A stretch of DNA of 40,542 nucleotides from Helicobacter valdiviensis (GTDB taxonomy: Bacteria > Campylobacterota > Campylobacteria > Campylobacterales > Helicobacteraceae). Each line of letters starts with the position of its first letter. Positions within the stretch are counted from its first letter, which is position 1. The notes beneath the pieces were generated by a model, which made no database searches, was not told the origin of the DNA, and saw only the letters and a list, made by a program, of their open reading frames with translations. The stretch lies in the NCBI RefSeq assembly GCF_003245365.1, contig NZ_NBIU01000017.1, forward strand, positions 1-40,542. Reading direction: 5' to 3'. Shown one piece after another: positions 1 through 8,383 of the stretch. The position numbers and the translations under genes were made by a program.

Positions 1-10
1 AAAGTAAAGT

Positions 11-90
11 GTGGCAGTCTAAAGAAAACTTAAAATTATGGGTTGTCCTTGTTAGATTGCCACGAGTTCTACAAACTCTTACAATGATAG
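11..90. repeat. degenerate palindromic intergenic element
   Basis: AGATTGCCAC at 54-63 is an inverted match, with one mismatch, to GTGGCAGTCT at 11-20. Inside 56-85 a nested cruciform can be drawn: ATTG/CAAT outside and GAGTT/AACTC inside, with a 5-base loop. The wording (ATTGCCAC ... CAATGA) resembles dispersed palindromic elements of many AT-rich bacteria, in which CATTGCGAG faces GTGGCAATCT. That resemblance is from memory. A partial echo sharing AGTTCTACAA and TTACAAT lies in the rho leader at about 28586-28614. Confidence 0.4.
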
Positions 91-148
91 AGAAAGACTC
101 TCTAAAGTATCTAAAGTAACAAAGAAGGGTTAATAAAGAGCTAGAATG

Positions 149-161
149 CCCCCCCCCCCCC
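149..161. repeat. C13 homopolymer
   Basis: Thirteen consecutive C in a very AT-rich non-coding stretch. Tracts of this length slip easily during replication and in Helicobacter and Campylobacter usually mark phase-variable genes. No open frame crosses this one convincingly: both strands hit stop codons within a few codons on each side. It may be the relic of a contingency locus, or belong to a gene beyond the left edge. Confidence 0.9.
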
Positions 162-605
162 ATTATTAACTAAAATAGAAATAGGGGTGTTAAATAATAA
201 TGCAGTATTATGAAATTTTAGATTCAATAAGTTTTTCATATAGTCTCCCCCTTTCTTTATTATTTTTATTTAGAAGTTAAAAAATATTAGAATTTTGATT
301 TTGGAATTCTAATATATGTTTTTTTAAATTTTAATTCATTATTTTTTATTTAGGAAATGTTTATTTGTTATATAAAAATAATAAAAAATTAATAAAAAGA
401 TGTATAAAAGAAGAGAATTTGAGTTAAGTTTATATATTTTAAAGATTTAAACTCTTTAACATTATGGGATTTTTAGGGGTAAAAGCTTGGTGTTTGGCTG
501 TCAATATAGTTTTATTATTTAAAGCTTAAAGATTTTTTGGTTGTTTAATTAAAATTAGATTATCTTTGTAGTAAAATTTGCTCTTTAATTTGCAAGGGTA
601 GTTGT

Positions 606-2402
606 ATGGAAGAGATTAATGAAGCATTAGCATTAAAATATCGTCCTATGGATTTTGATGAGCTTGTGGGGCAAGAGGCAGTAAGCAAAACTCTCTCTTT
701 GGCTTTAAATAGCAAACGCCTCTCCCATGCTTATTTGTTTTCAGGACTTAGAGGAAGCGGAAAGACTTCAAGTGCTAGAATTTTTGCAAGAGCATTGCAA
801 TGTGATGAGGGACCTAGAGCAAAGCCTTGTGGAGTGTGTGAAAATTGTATCGCAGCAAATCCTCATAAAATGAGGCATATTGATATTATTGAACTTGATG
901 GTGCTTCTAGTCGTAAAATTGATGATATCCGTGATTTGATAGAGCAGACAAAATACCATCCAAGCATGGGACGATTTAAAATTTTTATTATTGATGAAGT
1001 TCATATGCTGACTAAAGAGGCGTTTAATGCACTTTTAAAGACTTTAGAAGAGCCTCCAAGTTATGTTAAATTTATCTTAGCTACTACAGATCCTTTAAAG
1101 CTTCCTGCGACAATTCTTAGTAGGACACAGCATTTTAGATTTAAAAGGATTTCAGAAAAGAGCATTTTAGAACATTTGAAAATGATTTTACAAAAAGAGG
1201 GCGTAGAATATCAAGAAGAAGCGTTAAATATGCTAATTAGGAGCGGTTCTGGTTCTCTCCGTGATACACTTACTTTACTAGATCAAGCCATTATTTATTC
1301 TAATTATAATATCACGCAAAATGTGTGTGCAAATATGCTAGGTTTAATCAATCCACAAAGTTTAAATGAATTAATGGATGCGGTTTTTAGAGAGGATAAA
1401 GAAGAGATTTTGCAAAAAATTGAAGGTTTTTTTGAATATGAATGCGAAATGCTCTTAGATGAGCTTAGTATTTTTTTAAAAGAAAAGCTAATCCAAGGCA
1501 ATGATGAACGCTTCAATACGATGATTATTGATAGGTTTTTGCGAATTTTAGCACAGGCAAAGCAATTATTATTTTTAGGTAGTGAAGATAGCTTTGTGCT
1601 AACTCTTAGTGTATTTAAGATGTTAGAAGCACTTAAGGTTAAGAAGATTGATAAGATGATAGAAGAGCTTCAAAAGGGTGTTTATGAGGAGTTGCCCCAT
1701 AGTGTTAAAATGCCTCTAAACACAGTTTCTAGCCAAAATGAAAACATACAAACAAACAAGATAACACAGCAACAAAAACCCAAAGAAGAGCTTAGTAATC
1801 CTTTAAATAATGCCAAAGAGCTTTTTAGCCTCTTAGTTCAAAAACTTTATGAGCGAAGCTATGATTTGGGGAAGTGCTTTGAAGATAATATAGAATTTAT
1901 TTCTTTTGAAAGCGGGGAGCTAACTTGGGCAAGTAGTGCTAAAGATGAAGCTAAAGAACGCTTGAGAAATGCTTATAGCGTGATTAAGGGTTGCGTATTT
2001 GATATTTTTGGTTTGCAAACACAGATTAAAGCTGTGCCAAAGGAAATTAAAGCTCAAAATGAAAATATAGAAGCACAAAAAATACCCCAAAAAGAAACCG
2101 ATGAAAATAAAGCAATAGAAGCAACTAAAAATGAAAGCTCGCTTCAAGAAGCTTCATTTTTGCAGGAAGATTTACAAGTAACGCAAGATTTAGAAAATCT
2201 ACAAACCAAAGAAGATAAAGAGGAGCAAAAAGAAATAGCTACCCCACAAGAAGAGTTAAAAAGCATTCCGCAAGAAGCAAAAAACACGGTGCAACAAGAA
2301 GTAAATGAGGCATTAGAACTCCCTTTATTGCAAAGTGCTAAGACAATGCTAGGTATTAAGCAAATTAAGGTGCGTCCAAGGAGTGATTTAAATGGAAATT
2401 AA
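606..2402 (+). CDS. dnaX: DNA polymerase III subunit gamma/tau
   Basis: Clamp-loader ATPase of the replicative polymerase; it loads the beta sliding clamp on DNA. The N-terminal AAA+ module is intact: Walker A GLRGSGKT at residues 47-54, zinc-binding cysteines at 66, 75, 78 and 81, Walker B IIDEVHML at 128-135, and a sensor-1 ATT motif followed by an SRT where SRC is more usual. After about residue 370 the sequence turns Glu/Gln/Lys-rich and low-complexity, typical of the poorly conserved tau tail. No classic slippery frameshift heptamer was recognised, so a single product is likely. ATG at 606 follows AAGGG about 10 bases upstream. The stop overlaps tsaE by 11 bases, giving tight coupling in a dnaX-tsaE-lptB-rpoN unit also known from H. 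pylori. Confidence 0.96.
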   Translation: MEEINEALALKYRPMDFDELVGQEAVSKTLSLALNSKRLSHAYLFSGLRGSGKTSSARIFARALQCDEGPRAKPCGVCENCIAANPHKMRHIDIIELDGASSRKIDDIRDLIEQTKYHPSMGRFKIFIIDEVHMLTKEAFNALLKTLEEPPSYVKFILATTDPLKLPATILSRTQHFRFKRISEKSILEHLKMILQKEGVEYQEEALNMLIRSGSGSLRDTLTLLDQAIIYSNYNITQNVCANMLGLINPQSLNELMDAVFREDKEEILQKIEGFFEYECEMLLDELSIFLKEKLIQGNDERFNTMIIDRFLRILAQAKQLLFLGSEDSFVLTLSVFKMLEALKVKKIDKMIEELQKGVYEELPHSVKMPLNTVSSQNENIQTNKITQQQKPKEELSNPLNNAKELFSLLVQKLYERSYDLGKCFEDNIEFISFESGELTWASSAKDEAKERLRNAYSVIKGCVFDIFGLQTQIKAVPKEIKAQNENIEAQKIPQKETDENKAIEATKNESSLQEASFLQEDLQVTQDLENLQTKEDKEEQKEIATPQEELKSIPQEAKNTVQQEVNEALELPLLQSAKTMLGIKQIKVRPRSDLNGN

Positions 2403-2793
2403 ATTAAGTGAAGAAGAATTGGATAGATTATGTGAATGTATTGCTTTAAGAGAAAATAAAGGAGTTTATCTTATAGAAGGTAAATTGGGCAGTGGAAAGA
2501 CAGCTTTAGTAAAGCAGTTTGTAAAGCATTTAGGAAGTGATGCAAGCGTAACTTCTCCCACTTATGTATTATGTAATCACTATGGAAACGGAATTTATCA
2601 TTATGATATTTATCATAAGAAAGTTGCAGAGCTTATGGCATTAGGTATTTTAGAAGAATTTGAAAAAGAGGGGTGGCATTTTGTAGAGTGGGGAGGTGAT
2701 GATCTTGCTAGAACGCTAGATGTAGTAATGATCCCCTATAAGCGTTTAAAAATAGAAATGGAGGGAGATTTTAGAAAATACATTTTTAAATAA
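2392..2793 (+). CDS. tsaE: tRNA threonylcarbamoyladenosine synthesis ATPase TsaE
   Basis: Small P-loop ATPase needed with TsaB, TsaC/TsaC2 and TsaD to make t6A37 on ANN-decoding tRNAs. The 133-residue length fits the family. Visible marks are Walker A GKLGSGKT at residues 30-37, the SPTYVL segment after residue 54, HYDIYH (residues 70-75, with the family Asp at 72), and VEWGG near residue 98, which corresponds to the usual IEWP-type motif. The ATG lies inside the end of dnaX, so translation is probably coupled. Confidence 0.93.
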   Translation: MEIKLSEEELDRLCECIALRENKGVYLIEGKLGSGKTALVKQFVKHLGSDASVTSPTYVLCNHYGNGIYHYDIYHKKVAELMALGILEEFEKEGWHFVEWGGDDLARTLDVVMIPYKRLKIEMEGDFRKYIFK

Positions 2794-2831
2794 AAAAAGT
2801 GTAGAATTAGTCAAATAAATTTGAGGTGAAT

Positions 2832-3554
2832 ATGCATAAACTAGAGGCAAAAAAAATAACAAAAACCATTAAAAAAACAAAAATTATTTCTGACATATCT
2901 TTAGAGGTTAAAAGTGGAGAAATTGTCGGATTATTAGGGCCTAATGGAGCTGGGAAAACGACAAGTTTTTATATGATTTGTGGGCTTTTATCTCCTACAA
3001 AAGGAAATATTTATTTTGATAGTTTGGATATTACACGCCTTAGTTTGCATAAACGCTCGCAACTTGGAATTGGATATTTGCCTCAAGAGTCTAGTGTTTT
3101 TAAGGATTTAAGTGTAGAGGAGAATTTACTAATTGCTGCAGAACTTGCCATAAAAGATGAAAAAGAGCGTTTGAAGCGGATTGAAGAACTTTTGGAAGAT
3201 TTTAATATTGAACCAATTAGAAATCGTAAAGGAATTAATCTAAGTGGTGGCGAAAGAAGAAGGGTGGAGATTGCAAGGGCACTTGTAAAAAAACCTAAAT
3301 TTATTCTTTTAGATGAGCCATTTGCTGGGGTGGATCCCATAGCGGTTCAAGATATTCAAAACATTATCCAAAAGCTTTTAGAGTTTGATATAGGGGTTTT
3401 GATTACAGATCATAATGTGCGAGAAACGCTTAATGTATGCCATAAGGCTTATGTGATTAATAAGGGTATGTTATTAGCTAGTGGAAGTTCCAAAGAGATT
3501 TATCAAAATGAATTAGTAAGAAAACATTATTTAGGAGATAATTTTAAATTATGA
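2832..3554 (+). CDS. lptB: LPS export ABC transporter ATP-binding protein
   Basis: Cytoplasmic ATPase that powers LptFG to extract lipopolysaccharide from the inner membrane and push it along the Lpt bridge. The 240 residues contain Walker A GPNGAGKT (36-43), a Q-loop YLPQE near 82, ABC signature LSGGE (137-141), Walker B with LLDEP (159-163) and a switch His in TDHNV. The short single-domain form with YLPQESSVF is typical of LptB rather than other ABC ATPases. I chose ATG 2832 over an in-frame GTG at 2826 because GAGG at 2823-2826 sits at ideal distance from 2832 and would overlap the GTG. Its last bases overlap rpoN (ATGA). Confidence 0.93.
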   Translation: MHKLEAKKITKTIKKTKIISDISLEVKSGEIVGLLGPNGAGKTTSFYMICGLLSPTKGNIYFDSLDITRLSLHKRSQLGIGYLPQESSVFKDLSVEENLLIAAELAIKDEKERLKRIEELLEDFNIEPIRNRKGINLSGGERRRVEIARALVKKPKFILLDEPFAGVDPIAVQDIQNIIQKLLEFDIGVLITDHNVRETLNVCHKAYVINKGMLLASGSSKEIYQNELVRKHYLGDNFKL

Positions 3555-4831
3555 AGCTAAGAACCAATGTTTCTGCAAATGTTAAAAACAAGCTATCTTC
3601 TACACTAAAGAGTTGGTTGCCGATTTTACAGAGCGGGGCAAGTGAGCTTGAAGAAACATTGGGGGAGTTTTCTAAGGAAAATCCTTATATTGAAGTGCAA
3701 TCGCAAATTAGCACAGATTTTTCTTCGCAAAAGAAAAAAAGGGAGGCTAATACTCCAAAACGAGGAAGTTCTCTTGATGTGATTGAGCGTTTTTGTATTG
3801 AAGAAAAGAGCTTGGAAGAAGAATTGTTAGATCAAATCAATCCTCCTCTTTTTCCTACAAAAATTTCCCAAGAGATTGCAAAATCTATTATTGAATCCAT
3901 AGATGAGGAAGGTTACTTTGTTGGTGATTATGCTAAGATTGCCACTACACATCAAGTGGAGATTAGGGAAGTGGAAAAAATAAGGGAGCGTTTTGCTTAT
4001 TTGGATCCACCTGGAATTGCTGCAAGAGATTTGATTGAATCTTTTCATTTTCAGTTGGAAAATATGGATGTAGAGCCTCATATCTGGGAGAGTGCAAAAA
4101 AGATTTTAAGCGATTTGGCAAACCATATAAATTTTAAAGATATTCCTTATTATAAGGAAGCTATGCGAGTGATTGCAAGTTTTAAAAATCCTCCTGCACT
4201 TGATTATTGCGAGAAAGAAGCGGCGATTATTCCAGATATTTTAGTGTTGCAAGAGGCAAACAATATTGAAGTGCAAATTAATGATAAGTATTATCCAAGC
4301 ATTGAAATACAAACATATAATAAAGAGGGCAAAGAGAAGCTAAAAGATGATTTTGTGAAGACTAAGATTAAAGAGGCGCGCGATTTGGTGGATGCACTAG
4401 AGATGAGAAAGGCAACACTTTATAAAATAGGGCTTATGATTGTAGAATATCAATATGATTTTTTTATGGGGGGCGAGATTAAGCCTATGAAGTTAAAGGA
4501 TTTAGCAGAAGAATTTAATCATGCACCAAGCACGATTTCAAGAGCGATTTCTAATAAATTTTTGGAATGTGCTAGAGGGATTTTTCCTCTTAAAAATTTC
4601 TTTGCAACGGCGCTAGATGAGGATATGGCAAATACTACTATTAAAGATTTTGTAGCAGATCTTATTAAAAACGAAAATAAGCAAAAACCTTTAAGCGATA
4701 ATAAAATTTTGCAACTCATTGAAGAGAAGTTTAATATAAAAATCGTAAGACGCACCATCACAAAATACCGTGCACAGCTTAATATTGCTAGTTCTTCAGA
4801 GCGTAAAAAACTCTATAAAATGTCTTATTGA
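3551..4831 (+). CDS. rpoN: RNA polymerase sigma-54 factor
   Basis: Alternative sigma factor that recognises GG/GC (-24/-12) promoters and needs an AAA+ activator. In Helicobacter and Campylobacter it drives the middle class of flagellar genes. The N-terminal Gln-poor region I (residues 1-50), the core-binding domain and the helix-turn-helix segment around [17 protein letters not shown] are in order. The RpoN box VRRTITKYR is at about 399-407 (canonical form ARRTVAKYR). At 426 residues it is slightly short of the proteobacterial norm, as expected for this group. It starts inside the lptB stop codon. A matching sigma-54 promoter is present in this same window at 8356-8371. Confidence 0.95.
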   Translation: MKLRTNVSANVKNKLSSTLKSWLPILQSGASELEETLGEFSKENPYIEVQSQISTDFSSQKKKREANTPKRGSSLDVIERFCIEEKSLEEELLDQINPPLFPTKISQEIAKSIIESIDEEGYFVGDYAKIATTHQVEIREVEKIRERFAYLDPPGIAARDLIESFHFQLENMDVEPHIWESAKKILSDLANHINFKDIPYYKEAMRVIASFKNPPALDYCEKEAAIIPDILVLQEANNIEVQINDKYYPSIEIQTYNKEGKEKLKDDFVKTKIKEARDLVDALEMRKATLYKIGLMIVEYQYDFFMGGEIKPMKLKDLAEEFNHAPSTISRAISNKFLECARGIFPLKNFFATALDEDMANTTIKDFVADLIKNENKQKPLSDNKILQLIEEKFNIKIVRRTITKYRAQLNIASSSERKKLYKMSY

Positions 4832-4880
4832 CTTCATATTGGCTTTATTTTTGATTCACGCTTACTTTATAGAGTGTAAT

Positions 4881-4886
4881 TATAAT
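4881..4886 (+). promoter_or_regulatory. -10 element of the DUF1104 gene
   Basis: A perfect TATAAT lies 33 bases before the ATG at 4919, preceded by an AT-rich stretch with no good -35. That is usual for sigma-70 promoters in this group. A loose dyad TTAC/GTAA at about 4862-4879 overlaps the spacer and could be a binding site for the adjacent response regulator; this is inference. Confidence 0.45.
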
Positions 4887-4918
4887 TGCACCATAAATTT
4901 ACAACAAGGAGTTTTGTT

Positions 4919-5356
4919 ATGAAAACAAAATTTATGGCAATTTTGCTTAGTGGAATTTTAGGTGCAGGTTTTGCTTATGCAGTGGATTTTTCTAAAGTCA
5001 ATAACCAACAATTAATTGATATGGCTGGGACAGTTAAGCCTAAAGATTATCCAGATTATAGAATTGAGGTTAATAAGAGAATTCAAGAAATGAAAGTAAG
5101 TGAAGCAAGAGAATTTAGAGAAAAAATGCGTTTGCAAGCAAGAAGTGTTTATGATAAGATGAGTGTGGCAGAACATAGAGCATATAGAGATTCTATCCGT
5201 GAAGAAATGGATAAGAAAATACAAGGAATGAGTGAGCGTGAGTTTAGAGAGAGTGGATTAAGAAGAGGCGGAATACATGGAATGGGAATGCACCATCAAG
5301 GTGGATATAGAGGAAGTAGAGGAGATTGCTTAGGCAATGGTTATAGAACAAGATAA
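4919..5356 (+). CDS. periplasmic DUF1104-type protein
   Basis: Small exported protein of 145 residues, function unknown. A signal peptide of 21 residues ends AYA before VDF. The mature part has the layout I recall for DUF1104 of Helicobacter and Campylobacter: DFSKVNNQQLIDMAG, then KPKDYPDYR and an amphipathic helical stretch rich in Arg, Glu and Met. The C terminus is Gly/His/Met/Arg-rich (GMGMHHQGG), which could bind metal. The architecture recalls CpxP/Spy-like stress proteins, but I do not claim homology. I placed the start at ATG 4919, behind AAGGAG at 4906-4911, because an upstream in-frame ATG (4886) would put a hydrophilic extension before the signal peptide. It is followed by a two-component pair, suggesting regulation by or signalling through it. 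Confidence 0.8.
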   Translation: MKTKFMAILLSGILGAGFAYAVDFSKVNNQQLIDMAGTVKPKDYPDYRIEVNKRIQEMKVSEAREFREKMRLQARSVYDKMSVAEHRAYRDSIREEMDKKIQGMSEREFRESGLRRGGIHGMGMHHQGGYRGSRGDCLGNGYRTR

Positions 5357-5374
5357 GGCTTTTTGCCTTATTTT
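5353..5374 (+). terminator. hairpin between DUF1104 gene and regulator
   Basis: ATAAGGC (5353-5359) pairs with GCCTTAT (5365-5371) across a T5 loop and is followed by a short T run. It overlaps the DUF1104 stop codon. The regulator's Shine-Dalgarno AAGGAG starts at 5375. It looks like a partial terminator or attenuator that would make the exported protein more abundant than the regulators. Confidence 0.55.
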
Positions 5375-5388
5375 AAGGAGTGTGATTT

Positions 5389-6045
5389 TTGAGTAGAATT
5401 TTATTACTAGAAGATGATAGATTACTTCAAGAAATTCTTGTAGAATGTTTGATAGAAGAGGGCTATGAAGTTGTGGCTTGTGAATGTGCTAATGAGGCAC
5501 TTTCTAAATCTTATGAAGAGCATTTTGATGTTTTATTGCTAGATGTTATGGTGCAAAATGGTAATGGATTTGAGGTTTTAAAAGAAATTAGAGAAAGAGG
5601 AGAGCAGACGCCTGCGATTTTTATTACTGCTTTAAATCAAATCAAAGATTTAGAAATTGGCTTTAAAAGTGGCTGTGATGATTATTTAAAAAAGCCTTTT
5701 GAGCTAAAGGAATTATTATTGCGTTTAGGGGCAATTTTAAAGCGTCAATATAAAGAAGAAAGGGTAGATTTTGGCAATGGATATGAATTTGATTGCCATG
5801 AGGGGACTTTGTATTATTTAAAAAAGCCTCATAAATTTTCTTCTAAAGAAAGGGAGCTTTTAAAATTGCTTTTACAAAACCAAAATAGCTTTGTGAGTTT
5901 GGAGAAAATCTATCAAAATCTCTGGGGATTTGATGAGGAGCCAAGCGAATTAAGTCTAAGAGTTTATATTAAAAATTTACGAAAAATTGTAGGCAAAGAT
6001 CATATTTTAACACGCAGAGGAGAGGGGTATTGTTATTACGCTTAA
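5389..6045 (+). CDS. OmpR-family response regulator
   Basis: Two-component DNA-binding regulator of 218 residues. The receiver domain has the acidic pair Asp9-Asp10, phosphoacceptor Asp52 (LLLDVM), Thr80 (FITAL) and Lys102 (KKPFEL). From about 130 a winged-helix domain of OmpR/PhoB type follows, with LSLRVYIKNLRKIVG and a GEGYCY wing. It starts at TTG 5389, chosen because AAGGAG lies 8 bases upstream and no other start keeps the receiver intact. It overlaps the kinase gene by 16 bases. Candidate names from this clade are CrdR (copper, H. pylori) or DccR (Campylobacter); I cannot choose between them from sequence alone. Confidence 0.9.
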   Translation: MSRILLLEDDRLLQEILVECLIEEGYEVVACECANEALSKSYEEHFDVLLLDVMVQNGNGFEVLKEIRERGEQTPAIFITALNQIKDLEIGFKSGCDDYLKKPFELKELLLRLGAILKRQYKEERVDFGNGYEFDCHEGTLYYLKKPHKFSSKERELLKLLLQNQNSFVSLEKIYQNLWGFDEEPSELSLRVYIKNLRKIVGKDHILTRRGEGYCYYA

Positions 6046-7313
6046 CTGATGGCAAAAAGACTATTTTAAATATTTTAAGTCTTTATTTGATTACAAGTTG
6101 TGTGCTTCTTGGGATTTTTTTTTATAGTTGGTATCAAAAAGAAAAAGAAGTGATTATTGATGATAAGATTTTGGAGCTAAGAGAACTTTCGCATAGTTTT
6201 ATTACACATCTTTATGATCATTTAAAAGAGGGAGAGCAGGATTTTTTAAAACTTTTAGAAGAAACTTCTTTAGAGCTTCAAATACCTTTTGGGATTGCAA
6301 ATGCAAGAGGGAATGTGCTTTTTAGCACTCTAGAGCGTTTTAAAAAGGGAGATAATATCCAAGAGTTTATTTCTTATCAAGATATTGAAAAAAAGCATAG
6401 AGCGCATAATGATAAAATTATTAAAGTTGAAAATGATACATTTTTGCTAACCCAAAGGGCAGGGGGAAGGTTTTGGAGGTTTGTGCGAACACAGCTAGAT
6501 GAAGAAAGTGGAGATTTTTATAAAGGTGGAGGTTATTTGATTTTTAAAGCGGGTGGAATTATGGATTCTTTGCTTGCTTTGTGGATTAAAATGGCTTTTT
6601 GGTTTTTTTGTGCAGTTATGGGAATTTTAGCAGTTGCCTATTTTTTAGTGAAATTGAGCTTAAAACCTCTTAGTGAAAAAATTACCTCCTTGAATGCTTT
6701 TATTAAAGACTCTACGCATGAGATTAATACTCCTTTGAGTGTAATTTTAATGAGTGTAGAACGCATTAAAGAAGAGAAATTAGAGCCACAAGATTTGCAG
6801 AAGTTTAAAAGAATTAAAATGGCAGCTAAAACACTTAGTCAAATCTATGAGGATCTTGTGTATTACAATTTTCCTCATTTGATGGAGGGCAAGAATGAGA
6901 AGATTGATTTAAAACAGCTTTTGAGCGAGAGGGTTGATTATTTTATGCCTTTTTATCAGCAAAAAAACATAGATTTTAGTGCAAATTTACAAGAAAGTAG
7001 CATTGTTGCTAGTAGGACAAAAATTGCTAGAGTGGTGGATAATCTTTTAGATAATGCCTTTAAATACACTAATGTAGGTGGTAAAGTGCATTTAAATTTG
7101 ACTAAAAATACCTTAAGTGTAATTGATAATGGTTGCGGGATTAAAAAAGAGGATCAAAAAAGGATTTTTGAACGCTATGTGAGGAGTAATGAGGAGCAGG
7201 GAGGTTTTGGTATAGGGCTATCTATTGTCAAAAAAATTTGCAATGCTTATAAGATAGAAATTACTTGTAAAAGCGAAGTGGGAAAAGGGAGTGAGTTTAT
7301 TTTAAAATGGTAA
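6030..7313 (+). CDS. sensor histidine kinase
   Basis: Inner-membrane kinase of 427 residues, partner of the preceding regulator. Transmembrane helix 1 is at about 11-33, a periplasmic sensor of about 150 residues follows, and helix 2 is at about 182-208. The dimerisation box is DSTHEINTPLSV with His230. The ATPase domain has the N box DNLLDNAFKYT (about 337-347), G1 IDNGCG and G2 GFGIGLSI (392-399). It begins with TTG 6030 inside the regulator gene, with a purine-rich ribosome site at 6016-6027. The periplasmic segment has no recognised ligand-binding fold. The exported protein encoded just upstream could be its accessory or its target. Confidence 0.9.
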   Translation: MLLRLTDGKKTILNILSLYLITSCVLLGIFFYSWYQKEKEVIIDDKILELRELSHSFITHLYDHLKEGEQDFLKLLEETSLELQIPFGIANARGNVLFSTLERFKKGDNIQEFISYQDIEKKHRAHNDKIIKVENDTFLLTQRAGGRFWRFVRTQLDEESGDFYKGGGYLIFKAGGIMDSLLALWIKMAFWFFCAVMGILAVAYFLVKLSLKPLSEKITSLNAFIKDSTHEINTPLSVILMSVERIKEEKLEPQDLQKFKRIKMAAKTLSQIYEDLVYYNFPHLMEGKNEKIDLKQLLSERVDYFMPFYQQKNIDFSANLQESSIVASRTKIARVVDNLLDNAFKYTNVGGKVHLNLTKNTLSVIDNGCGIKKEDQKRIFERYVRSNEEQGGFGIGLSIVKKICNAYKIEITCKSEVGKGSEFILKW

Positions 7314-7811
7314 AAAACTAAGATAGTTGGTGTTGTTCCATTGAAATGCTTATTCCCTAGATTTGCTTCTTTACTGCCTGTTTGATATAAAAAGAAAATC
7401 TAAAGAGAGAATAAGTGTAGTATATTTAAAGAGATAATATAAAAATCTTAAAAATGTCCCTAAGCTTTTAAATCTAGTGATAAAAGTATGTGAAGTTATA
7501 AAGAACTAATTGATGGGCTATGAAGCTATTTAAAAGATTTGAACTAATGCTTATAAAGACAGTCTAGGATAAATATAAGAGGAAAAGCTAAATAGAAATT
7601 TACTATTGCTACTAAAAATGCTTATGTTGCTTTAATGAGGGGAATAAAATTTAAAATCCTCTAACTTAGATGGTTTTATATTTTTTAAAAATAAAGACTA
7701 GAGGAGAAATATACAAAAGCAGAGATTTTTGTATTTTGAAAGATTGTGGTATATGAATTATGGAAATGCAATTTAAAATGATAAGTTTTAAAAAAATGCA
7801 GAAAGAGGAGG
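7314..7811. other. gene-free stretch between converging units
   Basis: About 500 AT-rich bases between the kinase (+) and the sigma-54-driven gene (-). All six frames are broken by frequent stops. No homologous fragment, tRNA, repeat or terminator with a T run was recognised. Confidence 0.6.
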
Positions 7812-8318
7812 CTAAAAGCCACCAAAATATCTCACCGCACCTATTTTTTTATCCACATTACTAAGAAGTTTTGCATTTTCGCTGTTTAAATTTGAATTTT
7901 GTATAAGCTCATTAGTGATGTTGGAATCCAAGCTGGGATTGAGTTTTTGTAGCAAGTCAAATCCTATTTTTTCTTGTTTGTTTAAAATGCCATTTTCATA
8001 CATTGCCTCACCTAGCTTTTGTGTGTTGTTTGGATTTTTTATCTCTGCTTCAAAGCTAGAAGCAAAGCTTTGGATTTTAGCAAGTTCATTGCTACTCTCA
8101 AAAGTATCTTGTATAAGGCTAGGATTAAAAAAAGTCCCTTGGGTAGAAAAAAGGCTAGAAGTCTCATTGATACTAGAAGTTTCTTCTATATTAAAAGAAG
8201 AGTTTCCGCTATTTTGTTTGGGGTAGCCAGAGATATTATTATCTTTATTATTGTATTGATTGTCATAAGCTTGACTTAAAAGCCCAAACATTCCTGCATT
8301 TTGATTATTTATATTCAT
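7812..8318 (-). CDS. unknown protein, probably RpoN-regulated
   Basis: A 168-residue soluble protein with no signal peptide or membrane segment. The first 85 residues are Asn/Ser/Gln-rich and probably disordered. From about residue 85 it becomes helical with a conserved-looking block (QKLGEAMYENGIL, GFDLLQKLNPSLD) and ends in KKIGAVRYFGGF. I do not recognise the family. It starts at ATG 8318 behind AAGG/TAGG. A strong sigma-54 promoter match lies 38-53 bases upstream, which in this group points to the flagellar hook-basal body regulon, so a flagellum-associated or co-regulated role is likely. It lies 65 bases downstream of aspC on the same strand but has its own promoter. Confidence 0.75.
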   Translation of the reverse strand: MNINNQNAGMFGLLSQAYDNQYNNKDNNISGYPKQNSGNSSFNIEETSSINETSSLFSTQGTFFNPSLIQDTFESSNELAKIQSFASSFEAEIKNPNNTQKLGEAMYENGILNKQEKIGFDLLQKLNPSLDSNITNELIQNSNLNSENAKLLSNVDKKIGAVRYFGGF

Positions 8319-8355
8319 TTTTGCCTACCTTGTTTTGGTTTGTTATCACAAGATA

Positions 8356-8371
8356 AGCAAAATGTATTCCA
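8356..8371 (-). promoter_or_regulatory. sigma-54 promoter (-24/-12)
   Basis: On the minus strand the sequence reads TGGAATACATTTTGCT. Against consensus TGGCAC-N5-TTGCW it matches both invariant dinucleotides (GG and GC, 10 bases apart), 9 of the 11 specified positions, and the T-rich -12 side. Transcription would start near 8345, giving a leader of about 27 bases to the ATG at 8318. Confidence 0.75.
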
Positions 8372-8383
8372 AAATTTTAGATT

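Larger units (their letters stand above)
1..605. other. gene-free left edge
   Basis: No convincing protein gene is visible before dnaX. The stretch is very AT-rich and holds a degenerate palindromic element (11-90), a C13 tract (149-161) and one 21-codon hydrophobic reading frame (464-529) without a Shine-Dalgarno sequence. The dnaX promoter should lie near its right end, but no convincing -35/-10 pair was found. Confidence 0.6.

Noticed and set aside
7473-7664. Plus-strand translation with protein-like pieces (SYKELIDGL, FTIATKNAYVALM)
   Set aside because: Five stops in about 60 codons is what random AT-rich DNA gives, and no family could be named.
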